DNA from: Verrucomicrobiota bacterium
GTDB taxonomy: Bacteria; Verrucomicrobiota; Verrucomicrobiia; Chthoniobacterales; Xiphinematobacteraceae
Assembly (NCBI GenBank): GCA_023269545.1
Contig: JAHFTB010000004.1
Span: 1 to 64,000 of the forward strand
Reading direction: 5' to 3'
DNA: 64,000 nucleotides
In this document: piece by piece, positions 1 through 9,126 of the stretch
Position numbering within the stretch: position 1 is the first letter of the stretch
Layout of the letters: each line of letters begins with the position of its first letter
Program-made: the position numbers and the translations under genes
The notes under the pieces: generated by a model
The model's database searches: none
What the model was told of the DNA's origin: nothing
The model's input: only the letters and a program-made list of their open reading frames with translations

Positions 1-1
1 T

Positions 2-178
2 ATGAAGCCCTCTGAGCTGCCGCATGCCTATGGCACTCTCTTCGACCGCTACCAGCTTTTAACAGGAGGAGCCACAGTCAGAATTGAGAAGATCGAGGCC
101 GAAGATATCCATGCTCAACTTATTTTTCATTGCAGGGGAGGAATAGAAACCGCTTTTTCAAACGATGTAAATAGGTAG
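2..178 (+). CDS. Hypothetical protein, probably the C-terminal end of a gene cut by the window edge
   Basis: An open frame of 58 codons starts at the second base of the window and ends at TAG 176-178. I do not recognise the product. The frame is open to the window edge, so the ATG at position 2 may be internal and the real gene may start outside. The translated piece is mixed polar and hydrophobic without a membrane segment or recognisable motif. It lies just before a stretch rich in stop codons and decayed insertion sequences, so it may itself be a remnant. Confidence 0.3.
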   Translation: MKPSELPHAYGTLFDRYQLLTGGATVRIEKIEAEDIHAQLIFHCRGGIETAFSNDVNR

Positions 179-598
179 TTTACCGCAAATTTTAAAAATG
201 ACGTGTGAATAATCGGAACTGCATATAGAAGAAAAATTTAGAATGGAAACTACTTCGTGAGCAGCGCAGAATTTTGCGTGTGTTCCAAGGAAGCCATAGA
301 ATTCACTTCAGAAGTTTTTCACGAATGTTGAAGCGTTTCTTTTGTGCAAATTCCAGGCTATTTTTGTTGCAATAGATTGCAATTTGAAACATTCTGAGCT
401 TACTTTAAGCTATTATATAGCCCTGCCTTATTTTGCAGTCAGTTTTCTGCATAACGCAATGATGTTATTTCTGGACAGCATACTTGCGAATTTCTATCAC
501 ACAAAATTTCATGACGTCTCTGCCTGAAAAGACGGAACGAGTCGCCTCTCACGTCTTCCGGAAACAGCCGGTTTTCGCTGGTGTGCTGCGGCCTTCTT
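179..598. other. Non-coding stretch without a recognisable feature
   Basis: About 420 bases between the first partial frame and the IS5-type transposase. Only short open frames occur here and none shows a family motif. The base composition is more A+T-rich than the flanking genes. I see no RNA gene, repeat array or convincing promoter. Confidence 0.5.
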
Positions 599-1230
599 CT
601 AGAGCGTGTTATGAACTTTAGAGCTGAAAGAATGCAGCATAAGAATAAGAAAAGCGAGCCAATGGAGTCCCGAAAGAGAGGAAGGAAGGCGTTCATAGTC
701 TTTAGCCAATCTTCTAAAACGGGTAGCCCAAGCAAAGGAGCGTTCAACAACCCAACGTCTGGGCAAGAGGACAAAGCCTTTTTTAGCTTCCTGTAGTTTC
801 ATAACAACGAGTTGGATGCCATTTTTGTGTGCATCTTGAAAGGGAATTTCCCCGGTATAACCTTGATCGGAAAAAGCTAATTGAACTTTTGCTGTAGTAG
901 TCTTCTGTAAAGATTAGCAGAGATCACCTACTTGGGCTCGTTCCTGTTCATTTGCAGCGGTTACTTTTAAAGCTAATAAGTGGCCTAAAGTATCTACGGC
1001 CACATGGACTTTAGATCCTTTTTTACGCTTATGGCCATCGTATCCTGCACGGGCTCCGCTTTCCGGAGTGGATTGAAGGGTACGTCCATCGAGAATAACG
1101 GCTGAAGGCTCAAGTTTTTTTCCGGATAAAAAGCGTAATAATTTACGCAAATCATGAGCCATTGCTTCAAAGCAACCTGCTTTGATCCAACGCTGAGCTT
1201 GCTGGTATACTGCAGCATGCCATGCCGGAA
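599..1230 (-). pseudogene. IS5-family transposase, truncated and with an in-frame stop
   Basis: Read on the minus strand, one frame from 1230 to 599 encodes the catalytic and C-terminal parts of a DDE transposase of the IS5 family. Landmarks in order are a [14 protein letters not shown] segment, [39 protein letters not shown] and the C-terminal RRWVVERSFAWATRFRRLAKDYERLP block (shown here by its ends RRWVVERSF and YERLP). The frame is interrupted by one TAA at 914-916, where homologues usually have a sense codon (CAA to TAA would explain it). The N-terminal third is missing because an IS3 element begins at 1231 inside the codon before PAW. Sequence near 600-620 (agagcgtgttatgaactt) looks like the outer end of the element. 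The two parts are exactly in phase (802 and 1162 differ by a multiple of three), so this is one gene with a nonsense mutation and not two genes. Confidence 0.85.
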
Positions 1231-1267
1231 TGAAGTGGTGAGGAAAAGGTGGACACGGGAAAATAGA

Positions 1268-2162
1268 TTAATTTGGTGAGTTGTTAATAAGTTTTTGAGT
1301 GTTGATGGATTTCAGTGAATTTTCGTATTGGAGAGGGGATTGATAGTCTAAGGAGCTATGAAGACGGGAGGGGTTATAAAAAGTTTCAATATAATCAAAG
1401 AGGAGGCTATCGGCTTGAGTTCTTGTGGCCGGGATACCGGCATGAAAGCATTCCAGTTTTAAGAGTAGCCCAGAAAGATTCCATAGCAGCATTATCGTAG
1501 CAATTAGCTCTACGGCTAATACTTTGAGTGACACCATTAGAATTCAGTAAAGAGCGGAAAGATCCAGCTGAATACTGGCTACCACGGTCAGAGTGATGAA
1601 TTTTAGGAGCGCTAGCCGAGCTAAAAAGAGCACGACTAAAAGCAGCTTCCACCAGAGTGCTTTCCAAATTTGGACTGGTTTTCCAACCAACTACCCGTCG
1701 GGAATCCAGCTTTAATTCTGCAGCCAGATAATGCCAGCCTTCCCCAGTTGGCAAGTAGGTAATGTCGGCTGCCCAGATTTGCTCGACTTCCGGTAAAGGC
1801 CTATCAGCTTGTGGCAAGAGAAGGTTGGGAGAAATAGGCTGATGATGACGGCTATCAGTGGTGCGGGGCCTAAAACGGCCTTTACGCAGGGCACATAGGC
1901 CTTTTGTCTTCATGAGCCTAGAAATGCGACGTCGACTACAAAATTGCCCTTCTCGGTTCAGGACCACTTGTACTCTACGAGTGCCATAAGTCCGCCGACT
2001 CTGTCCAAATATGCTCTCGATGCGGCCAATAAGATTGGCGTCTTGAGTGCCACGCAAACCCTCTTCTTTGCTACGTTGAGCGTAATAACCGCTACGGCTC
2101 ACTTCCAAGGTCCTACAGAGTTCTTTCGTGCTAAATTCTTCTTTTCCCATTTTCTCAATCAA
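1268..2162 (-). pseudogene. IS3-family transposase orfB (DDE integrase domain), frameshifted
   Basis: The frame from 2162 to 1407 encodes an rve-type integrase core. It shows a helix-turn-helix-like HTH_21 segment (SRSGYYAQR), the first Asp in IWAADITYLP, the second Asp in HHSDRGSQY and the Glu in [12 protein letters not shown]. After ATLK the frame is lost. The conserved C-terminal part ([14 protein letters not shown], then [17 protein letters not shown]) continues in another frame from about 1450 to 1268. Removing one A from the AAAA run at 1457-1460 restores a single frame. The start shown uses TTG; in IS3 elements orfB is normally made by frameshifting from orfA, so an independent start may not be used. 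The product as read is inactive unless the run is a sequencing error. Confidence 0.85.
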
Positions 2163-2238
2163 TTTAAATCGTTCAATGGTTCCTGGCCTAATATGCTGCA
2201 GGCTTTTTTAAAAATGTCTCGCTGTCGGCTAACTGCTT

Positions 2239-2502
2239 CTAGCTCTGCCGAAGACGTGCCACTTCAATTGCCAGGTTCTCTGAGGCTCTCATTAAACTTG
2301 CACTGTTCAGGGAATCAGAATCCATAGCTGAATTCTGACTATATTTCTTCCTCCAATCCCTTATAGTACAAACGGTTACACCTAATTCTTGGAATAACTG
2401 TTTCATGTTTCGATCTCCTCTTTCTACTAGCTCTACGGCGCTTCGTTTGAAGTCTTCGTCGTATCTTCGGTTAGTTTTATTTTTTTGGCGTCCACGGTTT
2501 TT
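2239..2502 (-). pseudogene. IS3-family transposase orfA (helix-turn-helix), interrupted
   Basis: On the minus strand an open stretch without a start codon encodes NRRYDEDFKRSAVELVERG followed by LFQELGVTVCTIRDWRKKY, the helix-turn-helix of IS3 OrfA proteins. It then runs into a leucine-zipper-like tail (ENLAIEVARLRQS) that stops at TAG 2239-2241, where homologues continue into a KQL...LKKA segment. That segment is still visible after the stop. Upstream, the expected initiation region contains a TAA in place of a start codon. The gene is therefore a remnant and the whole IS3 copy is probably unable to move on its own. Confidence 0.75.
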
Positions 2503-2692
2503 TTAGACTATCTCCCGTGTCCTCTTTTTCGGTACCACTTCACAAGCTGGTAGGAAACAGAAGAGGAGTCCTTCGTCGGATTAATGTTTCAAAAGGAATC
2601 ATGTACAGCAAGGGAATCCAACTAGGTTGTATGCCGTAAAAATAGACCGTAAAAATATTTAAAAGTTCCAGAAAACCTCATAAATACAGGTA

Positions 2693-2767
2693 TGGTACGC
2701 GATACAGGGTTCGAACCTGTGACTTCTTGCGTGTGAAGCAAGCGCTCTACCCCTGAGCTAATCGCGC
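2693..2767 (-). tRNA. tRNA-Val (anticodon CAC)
   Basis: On the minus strand the sequence starts GCGCGATTAGCTCAGGGGTA and folds as a complete cloverleaf. The anticodon stem CTTGC/GCAAG encloses the loop TTCACAC, giving anticodon CAC, which reads GUG valine codons. The T arm is ACAGG-TTCGAAC-CCTGT and an encoded ACCA end is present (2693-2696). The first acceptor pair appears to be G-U; the other six pair normally. Confidence 0.93.
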
Positions 2768-2782
2768 GCGAAGGACATACGT

Positions 2783-4168
2783 TTAACAAATACGCGTGGC
2801 ATGCGCAATGTCTTCTCTTCGGATATCTCCACGAAAGGGCATGTCAGCAATCTCTTTTAAGAAAATCTGATTCAAACGAATTCCCGTATAAAAATTTTCA
2901 AGGGGAAAATTTTCGTTGGGTGAATGTGCATGACAGTCAGGCGAGGCCAACCCAAGTAGTAAGCTGTCTGCTCCCAATACCGATTTTAGACTCTGCAAAA
3001 TGGGAATGCTTCCCCCGCATCGGGATAATACCGTTTTTTGGTTAAATGTCTTTTTGAGAGTGGCTTGAGCCACCTGTCCGTAAGCGGAATGGGGATCAAA
3101 GAAATACGCCGGGCCAAAGTGTCCCTGATGGATTTCCAGTCGCACACCCTTGGGACAATGTGCCCGCAGATGGTTTTCAGCAAGTTGCAGGATTTGGGCA
3201 GGATCCTGATCCGGTACCAGGCGGAATGTAAGTTTTACGAAAGCGTTTTTAGGCAAAACAGTCTTGGATCCTTCACCTTGGTACCCTGCACCGATCCCAT
3301 TGACTTCTGCCGTAGGGCGAGCCCCAATTCGTTCCATGGCAGAATAACCTGATTCACCATCCAGCTCCGGAGCACCGGTTTCTTCAATCAGATCAGAATC
3401 TGAAACGGCAGAGAAAGCGGCATCACGTTCCCATGGTTCTGAATCTCGTACCGCATCGTAAAAACCCGGAATTGCCACCTTCCAGGAGGCATCATGCAAA
3501 GAGGCAATGAGTCTGGCTGCAACGGTAGCTGGATTGACAATTGCGCCTCCATAGCCCGAATGCAAATCATGCGAAGGCCCCTGCACCACAAATTCCAAGG
3601 CTGCGACGCCTCGTAACGCATAGGTCAGAGTAGGTACTCCATGTTTTACCATGCCCGTATCTGAAATAGCGATGATATCTGCTTTTAACTCCGCTCGATG
3701 CTGTTCCAAAAAGGAATGTAAATTGGGGCTCCCAATTTCTTCCTCTCCCTCAATGAGAAAGATGACGTTGCAAGGAAGGGTTCCTTCGGTTTGAAGGGTT
3801 TCTTGGACTCCTAAGATATGCGCGAGGATTTGTCCCTTATTATCCGTGGCTCCTCTGGCATAAATTTTTCCGTCTCGAATTTCAGGTTCAAAGGGGGGTG
3901 ACACCCATTCTTCAAAAGGCTCCGGCGGTTGAACGTCATAATGTCCGTAGATAAGAACCGTAGGTTTAGTGACTTGCAAATTTCTAGATTTTCCGATAAC
4001 CACTGGACAACCCCCAGTATTATGGATGGAAGCGTCGAGGCCAGCGTGACGCAATTTTGTTTCCAGCCATTGTGTGCATTGAGACATGTCTTTGGCGTGA
4101 CTTGACTGCGCGGAAATACTCGGGATTCGGAGAAATTCTATTAAATCGTGGAGATAAGAGTCATTCAT
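2783..4168 (-). CDS. M20-family metallo-dipeptidase
   Basis: A 461-residue zinc dipeptidase of the M20/M25/M40 family that would cleave dipeptides or small acylated peptides in the cytoplasm. The co-catalytic metal site is visible: YGHYDVQ (His76, Asp78), GATDNKGQ (Asp109), the catalytic glutamates in EGEEEIGS (about 142-144), a ligand Asp at AISDTG (170) and the C-terminal His in CHAHSPNE. A dimerisation (lid) domain lies between about 185 and 330. Length is normal for the CNDP/ArgE-like group. The start at 4168 lies 33 bp from the divergent smc start, so the two promoters must overlap or lie within the genes. The exact substrate cannot be read from sequence. Confidence 0.9.
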   Translation of the reverse strand: MNDSYLHDLIEFLRIPSISAQSSHAKDMSQCTQWLETKLRHAGLDASIHNTGGCPVVIGKSRNLQVTKPTVLIYGHYDVQPPEPFEEWVSPPFEPEIRDGKIYARGATDNKGQILAHILGVQETLQTEGTLPCNVIFLIEGEEEIGSPNLHSFLEQHRAELKADIIAISDTGMVKHGVPTLTYALRGVAALEFVVQGPSHDLHSGYGGAIVNPATVAARLIASLHDASWKVAIPGFYDAVRDSEPWERDAAFSAVSDSDLIEETGAPELDGESGYSAMERIGARPTAEVNGIGAGYQGEGSKTVLPKNAFVKLTFRLVPDQDPAQILQLAENHLRAHCPKGVRLEIHQGHFGPAYFFDPHSAYGQVAQATLKKTFNQKTVLSRCGGSIPILQSLKSVLGADSLLLGLASPDCHAHSPNENFPLENFYTGIRLNQIFLKEIADMPFRGDIRREDIAHATRIC

Positions 4169-4201
4169 ACTATATATCTTCTGCCACTATAAAACGCCGA
4201 C

Positions 4202-7200
4202 ATGTATCTGCAATCTTTAGAATTAGTCGGATTCAAATCATTTGCACAAAAGACCACTTTGGAGTTTACACGAGGAGTTACAGCCATTGTAGGGCCTAAT
4301 GGATGTGGGAAGTCGAATGTTTTAGACGCGATCCGTTGGGTCCTCGGGGAACAAAGTGCCAAAGCTTTGCGAGGTGGAGAAATGGCGGATGTGATTTTCA
4401 GTGGTACGGAAAGCCGCCCATCATTGGGTATGGCAGAAGTTTCCATGACGTTTTCCGATTGCGAAAAAGATTTGGGGGTGGAGTGGAGCGAAGTTCGCAT
4501 TACCCGCCGGGTATTTCGAGATGGGCGGAGCGAATATTTGTTAAATAAAACCGCTTGTCGCCTCAAAGATATTCACCAGTTATTTATGGATACGGGCATC
4601 GGTCGGAGCGCGTATTCTATTATGGAGCAGGGGAAGCTGGATCAGATTTTGAGTAGTCGTCCGGAGGATCGACGTGCCATCTTTGAAGAAGCCGCCGGAA
4701 TTACTAAGTACAAGGCTCAAAAAAAGGAGGCGCTGCGTAAGCTCGATCATACGGAGGGGAACTTGTTACGAGTTACGGACATTATCAAGGAGGTGAAGCG
4801 CCAAATTGGCTCGTTGCAACGGCAAGCTGCCAAAGCGCGCCGTTTTCAATCGCTTGTGAGCGATCTCCGTACATTTGATACCCATCTGAGTCATAAGAAT
4901 TACGAAGCCTTGCAAGCGGAGTGGAATGAGAGTCAATCCCGCTTGGAAAAATACGAAGATTCGAGACGACTCCATGAAAGCGAAATCGAGAATCGGGAAA
5001 CTGGGTTGACCGAATTTCGAACACGCCAGGAAGAGAGAGACGGTCAAATTTCCTTGCAGCGCGAAAAGTTGCAGACTTTGAAAAATCAGGTTTTTGCCAG
5101 TGAACAGCGCATTGAAACTCATTCTCAACGCAAAACAGAGTTCACAGAACTGATCGCCCGTAGCCAATCCGAAATTCAATCCGCCACCTCCAAGCTACAA
5201 GAACAGGAATCTCAAATTGCCGAAACGGACCAACTCATTCAGGAACTTCTGGAAAAGCTGAACAATCAGCAGCGGGAATTGAATGACAAAGAGAGAACTT
5301 CTCGAAACATGCGGGAATCGCGTGTGGCAACTGAACGAGCTCTCCACTCTACGACCTCTGAAGCAAGTCGCCTGGAAGGCGATGTTTCGCGTTTGCGCGG
5401 GGAAATTTCTTCTGCTGAAAATAAACGAAATGCTGTGGAAGTCCGCAGCGAAATGCTTGTTTCCGAAGAGAACTCACTCAATAACCGTTTGGGAGAAGCT
5501 CAACAAAAGCTAGAAGTGCTTCAAACAAAAATCGTGTCCACTCAAAGCGCTCTGGAACAGGCGAGGGGAGAATCTACGGATGCTGACCTACAAATACGCG
5601 AAGCTCAGCGGGAACGACAGCAAGTGGAAACTCGGCTCAATGCCAAAAATAAGACCCTCGCGGAACAGGACTCTCGTCTCAAAGTTCTTTCCGAACTGGA
5701 TGCTTCCGGTGAAGGCTTCGAAGAGGGAACTCAAGCAATTCTTCAAGGACTTGACCAACCAGATTTTTTTAAGCCTGCCATTCTGGGGGCTTTCGCATCG
5801 CTGATCGAGGTCGTGCCCGACCATATCCAAGCTATCGAAGCTGCCCTGGGCGCTTCTTTACAAACCATCTTGGTCAAAGATATCAGTCTCGCGGAATCTA
5901 TTTTAGCAACTCTTTCTTCGAAAGAGCTGGGACGAGCTTCATTAATCCCTCGAAATTGGGTGCTAGCTCTTCCATCCTCGCTTGAAAAACCTTCTCTTCC
6001 GGAAGGTACATTGTCCTGGGCTGTGGATTCCGTGCGTTGTTCCGAGGCATTTTATCCTCTATTAGCGCATCTCTTATCCCATGTAGTACTGGTCTCTCAT
6101 CTGGAACTCGCATTCCAACTGAAACAACAATATCCCGAATTCGGATTCGTCACACTGGGAGGGGAATTTATTTCCCAAAACGGAATTGCTACTGGCGGGC
6201 GTGCACGAAAAACGCCCTCATCCGCTCTGGTTCGCAGGGTGCAAATGGCCGAGCTCGAAAAAAATCTGGAAGTTACCCGTGCCGAATTGGAAGCAATGGC
6301 TGCCGATCATACACGTGCTAGCGAAACTTGGGAATCCGCTCAACTCTTCCTTGAAGAATGCAGAAAACGCGTCCAACAAATCCAATTGGAAAATTCTCAG
6401 CTCCAATCAGAACTTTCTCTAGAGCAAAGGGAAATACGCAGTTATTCCGATAAATTAGTAAATATATCAAAAGAAACAAAGCAACTGGCAATCCATGCAC
6501 AACATGCGGAGGAGCAGCGACTCAAGGTAGAATCGCGTCTTCAGGAAGCTTTGTTGCGTTTGGGTGAATTACGAGAATCGGAAACTACAATCCGCACCAA
6601 ATTAGATGAAGAGCGACAACGGGAGTCCAGTGTGTCTGATGATTTTCAAAATCTTCGCCTCCGTGTAGCAACGGAACGACAACGTCAGGAAACACTCGTA
6701 CAGCAGCGCCGACCTATGGCTAACCGACTTGGAGAACTTTCCGAGCTCCTGGAGAAACGAGGGGAAGACATTCGCAAGTATGAAGATCGGATTGCCACCT
6801 TGGAGAACGAGGCGACTGAACTGCGACAAGCTATTCTCCAATGGCAAGAAGAACTCCAAGTTGCTGAAACATACTTGACGGAACTGACAGCACAACGCCG
6901 TGAAATTCATGAAACCGTAGAGGCATTGGAAACTGCCCTGCGCTCTGCCCGGAAGCAGCTGAGTGATCTGCAAGATCAACAAGCACAATTAGAAGTTCGG
7001 GCGTCTCAATTAAAGATGCGCATGGAGCATTTATGCGACCACATTCAGCGACGTTATCAACTGACACTTCCAGAATTTCAACCGGACTCTTATGCTTTAA
7101 TTTGTGCGCTGAAAGAGCGTCCGGAAAAAAAAGAAAAAGAAGAAGCAGCTAAAGAGCAAGAAGAAATCGTCCCTGCTTCCACAGAGGAAGAAACTCCTCC

Positions 7201-7960
7201 GCAAGAAATTCCGTGGTTACGAGTGAAAGCCTTAGTCAATGAATTGACCGAGAAAGTGGACTCCATGGGACCCGTGAACTTGGAAGCCATTCAAGAATAC
7301 GAAGAACTGGAACAGCGGCATACCTTTTTAGAGCAGCAGAACAATGACCTCATCAATTCCAAGGCTGAATTATTGGAAGTGATTTCTAAAATCAATCAGA
7401 CCACAAAAGAGCTTTTTTCCGAAACCTTCGAAAAAGTCCGCGTGAACTTTCAGGAAATGTTTACCGAGCTCTTTGGAGGAGGACGGGCGAACTTACTTTT
7501 AGTAGATGAATCGGATCCGCTGGAAAGCGGAATCGAAATCATAGCAAAGCCACCTGGCAAACAGCTTCAAAGTATCTCCCTTCTTAGTGGTGGCGAGCGC
7601 ACGATGACAGCAGTTTCCCTTCTCTTTGCTATCTACATGGTCAAACCCAGTCCGTTTTGTGTATTGGACGAAATGGATGCTCCACTGGACGAATCGAATA
7701 TCAACCGCTTTATTAAGATTCTCGATCGGTTTATCGAACAGAGCCAGTTTGTGGTCATCACCCATAATAAAAGAACCATTTCGCGTGCTGACACTCTTTA
7801 TGGGGTCACCATGGAAGAGCATGGAATCAGCAAACTTGTGGGCGTTCAATTTCGTTCCAAGGATGAATCCATGGCTGCTATACCCAGCGTCGCTGAAACA
7901 TTCGGTAAACAGGGCAATCTCCACAGCGAGCAACAGGCGGAATTAGTGGATTCCATCTGA
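4202..7960 (+). CDS. smc: Chromosome segregation protein SMC
   Basis: A 1252-residue condensin ATPase that organises and segregates the chromosome with ScpA/ScpB (neither is in this window). The N-terminal head has Walker A GPNGCGKSN at 31-39 and KLRG-like EQSAKALRGG. Two long heptad-rich coiled coils flank a hinge at about 505-665 that ends in the conserved glycines GGEF...GIATGG. The C-terminal head has the ABC signature LLSGGER near 1126 and Walker B CVLDEMDAPLDESN near 1153. A charged Lys/Glu-rich insert at about 975-1000 lies just before the C-terminal head. The start at 4202 gives the canonical MYLQSLELVGFKSFA. It is divergent from the peptidase with only 33 bp between start codons. Confidence 0.97.
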   Translation: MYLQSLELVGFKSFAQKTTLEFTRGVTAIVGPNGCGKSNVLDAIRWVLGEQSAKALRGGEMADVIFSGTESRPSLGMAEVSMTFSDCEKDLGVEWSEVRITRRVFRDGRSEYLLNKTACRLKDIHQLFMDTGIGRSAYSIMEQGKLDQILSSRPEDRRAIFEEAAGITKYKAQKKEALRKLDHTEGNLLRVTDIIKEVKRQIGSLQRQAAKARRFQSLVSDLRTFDTHLSHKNYEALQAEWNESQSRLEKYEDSRRLHESEIENRETGLTEFRTRQEERDGQISLQREKLQTLKNQVFASEQRIETHSQRKTEFTELIARSQSEIQSATSKLQEQESQIAETDQLIQELLEKLNNQQRELNDKERTSRNMRESRVATERALHSTTSEASRLEGDVSRLRGEISSAENKRNAVEVRSEMLVSEENSLNNRLGEAQQKLEVLQTKIVSTQSALEQARGESTDADLQIREAQRERQQVETRLNAKNKTLAEQDSRLKVLSELDASGEGFEEGTQAILQGLDQPDFFKPAILGAFASLIEVVPDHIQAIEAALGASLQTILVKDISLAESILATLSSKELGRASLIPRNWVLALPSSLEKPSLPEGTLSWAVDSVRCSEAFYPLLAHLLSHVVLVSHLELAFQLKQQYPEFGFVTLGGEFISQNGIATGGRARKTPSSALVRRVQMAELEKNLEVTRAELEAMAADHTRASETWESAQLFLEECRKRVQQIQLENSQLQSELSLEQREIRSYSDKLVNISKETKQLAIHAQHAEEQRLKVESRLQEALLRLGELRESETTIRTKLDEERQRESSVSDDFQNLRLRVATERQRQETLVQQRRPMANRLGELSELLEKRGEDIRKYEDRIATLENEATELRQAILQWQEELQVAETYLTELTAQRREIHETVEALETALRSARKQLSDLQDQQAQLEVRASQLKMRMEHLCDHIQRRYQLTLPEFQPDSYALICALKERPEKKEKEEAAKEQEEIVPASTEEETPPQEIPWLRVKALVNELTEKVDSMGPVNLEAIQEYEELEQRHTFLEQQNNDLINSKAELLEVISKINQTTKELFSETFEKVRVNFQEMFTELFGGGRANLLLVDESDPLESGIEIIAKPPGKQLQSISLLSGGERTMTAVSLLFAIYMVKPSPFCVLDEMDAPLDESNINRFIKILDRFIEQSQFVVITHNKRTISRADTLYGVTMEEHGISKLVGVQFRSKDESMAAIPSVAETFGKQGNLHSEQQAELVDSI

Positions 7961-8045
7961 TAGGACGTACTTTTCAAAATAAATTTGTATCGCATACGAT
8001 ACCCCCCCTGAGTCGTTAGAAGAAGAGTTTGGAACCAGATAAATA

Positions 8046-8134
8046 CCAGAGAACTACGGCAAAGTAGAGCAGACTACCGTTGCTGCATTCCTGCCCTGGC
8101 GGGGTTGGTCAGTCTACAGTCCATAGCCCTCTGG
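8046..8134 (-). ncRNA. ffs: Signal recognition particle RNA (small bacterial type)
   Basis: On the minus strand the sequence contains the helix 8 core AACCCCGCCAGGGCAGGAAT followed by GCAGCAACGG. In it a GGAA tetraloop is closed by GCA/TGC, with the A-rich internal loop that binds the M domain of Ffh. The ends CCAGAG and CTCTGG pair to close a single long hairpin of about 90 nt, the size of 4.5S-type SRP RNA. Boundaries are estimated from that pairing and could extend a few bases. It lies alone between smc and a coiled-coil gene; ftsY, encoding the receptor, is about 9 kb downstream. Confidence 0.85.
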
Positions 8135-8306
8135 CGCTTACCAGTATACGCTTTCATCCAAAATTGCGCAATGAAAAGAACACCCAGTGGATCAAAAATC
8201 ACACTCTATCCATTTTGCAATACAGAGGAAAATTCTGTATATTTTCGACTTGAAACTAGTCTCTCAAATTCCCCTAACTGCTCAACACTCAATTTTTTCC
8301 ATCCCT

Positions 8307-9098
8307 ATGGCCAGATTTTTGCTGACCATCTCGATTCTTATTTCGATTTTTACCGCAGGCCTCGGATATTTCAATAAGCAAAAATTGGATACTGCAAGAT
8401 GGAATTTGATAAAAACCCTAGCTGATTTGCACAATAGCCAGGAAGCATTAGCACAGATTCGAAAAAGCGGAACTGCCGCGCAGAAACAACTCTCGGAAAC
8501 TACTGTCAAGTTAGAGCAGATCTCAGCTACTCTTCTAGTAACTCAGGAGGAGCTAAAAAAGGCTGCCGCGCACATCACCGATCAGGGCACTCAGTTGGCA
8601 GCCAGAGACCTTCAGATTACCGCTTTGCAAGACAAAGCTACTGTTCAGGAGAGTAAAATTAAGGAACTGACGCCTACTGCTGCGCCTCATAGCTCTCAAA
8701 CTCGCCGCGAAGCCGAATGGAATACTCAACTTGCTGAGCAAAAAGCATTGGTAACCAAGCTACAAAGCCAATTAGAAAGCGCCCAAAACAGAATTCAAGA
8801 ATATGTAAAAAAGGATATCGAACGTCAAAAACTTCAAACCCGATTAGGTCTCGAAGGAAAAATCCTCGCAGTCAATCAGGCTTGGAATTTTGTCGTGCTC
8901 AGTATTGGCAACAAAAATGGGGTGACTAATAATGCGGAAATGCTGGTCAAGCGAGGTTCTCTGTTAGTGGGGAAGGTACGTGTCACCTCCGTGGAACCTT
9001 CTAGCTCCATTGCGGATATTATTTCTTCAAGTCTGGCAAAAGGACAGTTAGTACAACCAGGCGATAGTGTCATCTATGAAATGAGTAATGAAGAATAG
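8307..9098 (+). CDS. Membrane-anchored coiled-coil protein, function unknown
   Basis: A 263-residue protein with one N-terminal hydrophobic segment (FLLTISILISIFTAGLGYF), a heptad-rich coiled coil from about residue 30 to 175, and a compact C-terminal domain with GKILAVNQAWNFVVLSIGNKNGV and a closing PGDSVIY. That C-terminal pattern resembles the beta-barrel part of MreC-like periplasmic proteins, but the similarity is weak and the assignment is inference. The ATG at 8307 is preferred because it puts the hydrophobic segment at the N terminus; an in-frame ATG at 8187 would add 40 residues of poor quality. It is convergent with the D,D-carboxypeptidase. Confidence 0.75.
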   Translation: MARFLLTISILISIFTAGLGYFNKQKLDTARWNLIKTLADLHNSQEALAQIRKSGTAAQKQLSETTVKLEQISATLLVTQEELKKAAAHITDQGTQLAARDLQITALQDKATVQESKIKELTPTAAPHSSQTRREAEWNTQLAEQKALVTKLQSQLESAQNRIQEYVKKDIERQKLQTRLGLEGKILAVNQAWNFVVLSIGNKNGVTNNAEMLVKRGSLLVGKVRVTSVEPSSSIADIISSSLAKGQLVQPGDSVIYEMSNEE

Positions 9099-9109
9099 CT
9101 TATACAATT

Positions 9110-9126
9110 CATGGCAAAAAGCCATG
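9110..9126. terminator. Small palindrome between convergent genes
   Basis: CATGGC and GCCATG flank a loop of five A in the 28-bp gap between the coiled-coil gene and the convergent carboxypeptidase. The 6-bp stem without a T-run is weak as an intrinsic terminator on either strand, so the role is uncertain. Confidence 0.3.

Larger units (their letters stand above)
1231..2542 (-). mobile_element. IS3-family insertion sequence with imperfect terminal inverted repeats
   Basis: The left end at 1231 starts TGAAGTGGTG and continues to GGACACGGGA. The right end, read inward on the minus strand from 2542, starts TGAAGTGGTA and also reaches GGACACGGGA about 30 bases in. These matching ends frame about 1.3 kb that contains degraded orfA and orfB transposase frames on the minus strand, the layout of IS3-family elements. 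The bases flanking the two ends (GAA before 1231, CAA after 2542) do not form a clear target duplication. The left end interrupts the IS5-type transposase gene, but the missing N-terminal part of that gene is not found beyond 2542, so the insertion was accompanied or followed by deletion. Confidence 0.85.

Noticed and set aside
8105-8377. Open frame on the plus strand overlapping the SRP RNA and the coiled-coil gene start
   Set aside because: It is antisense to part of a structured RNA and out of phase with the supported gene; composition is not protein-like.
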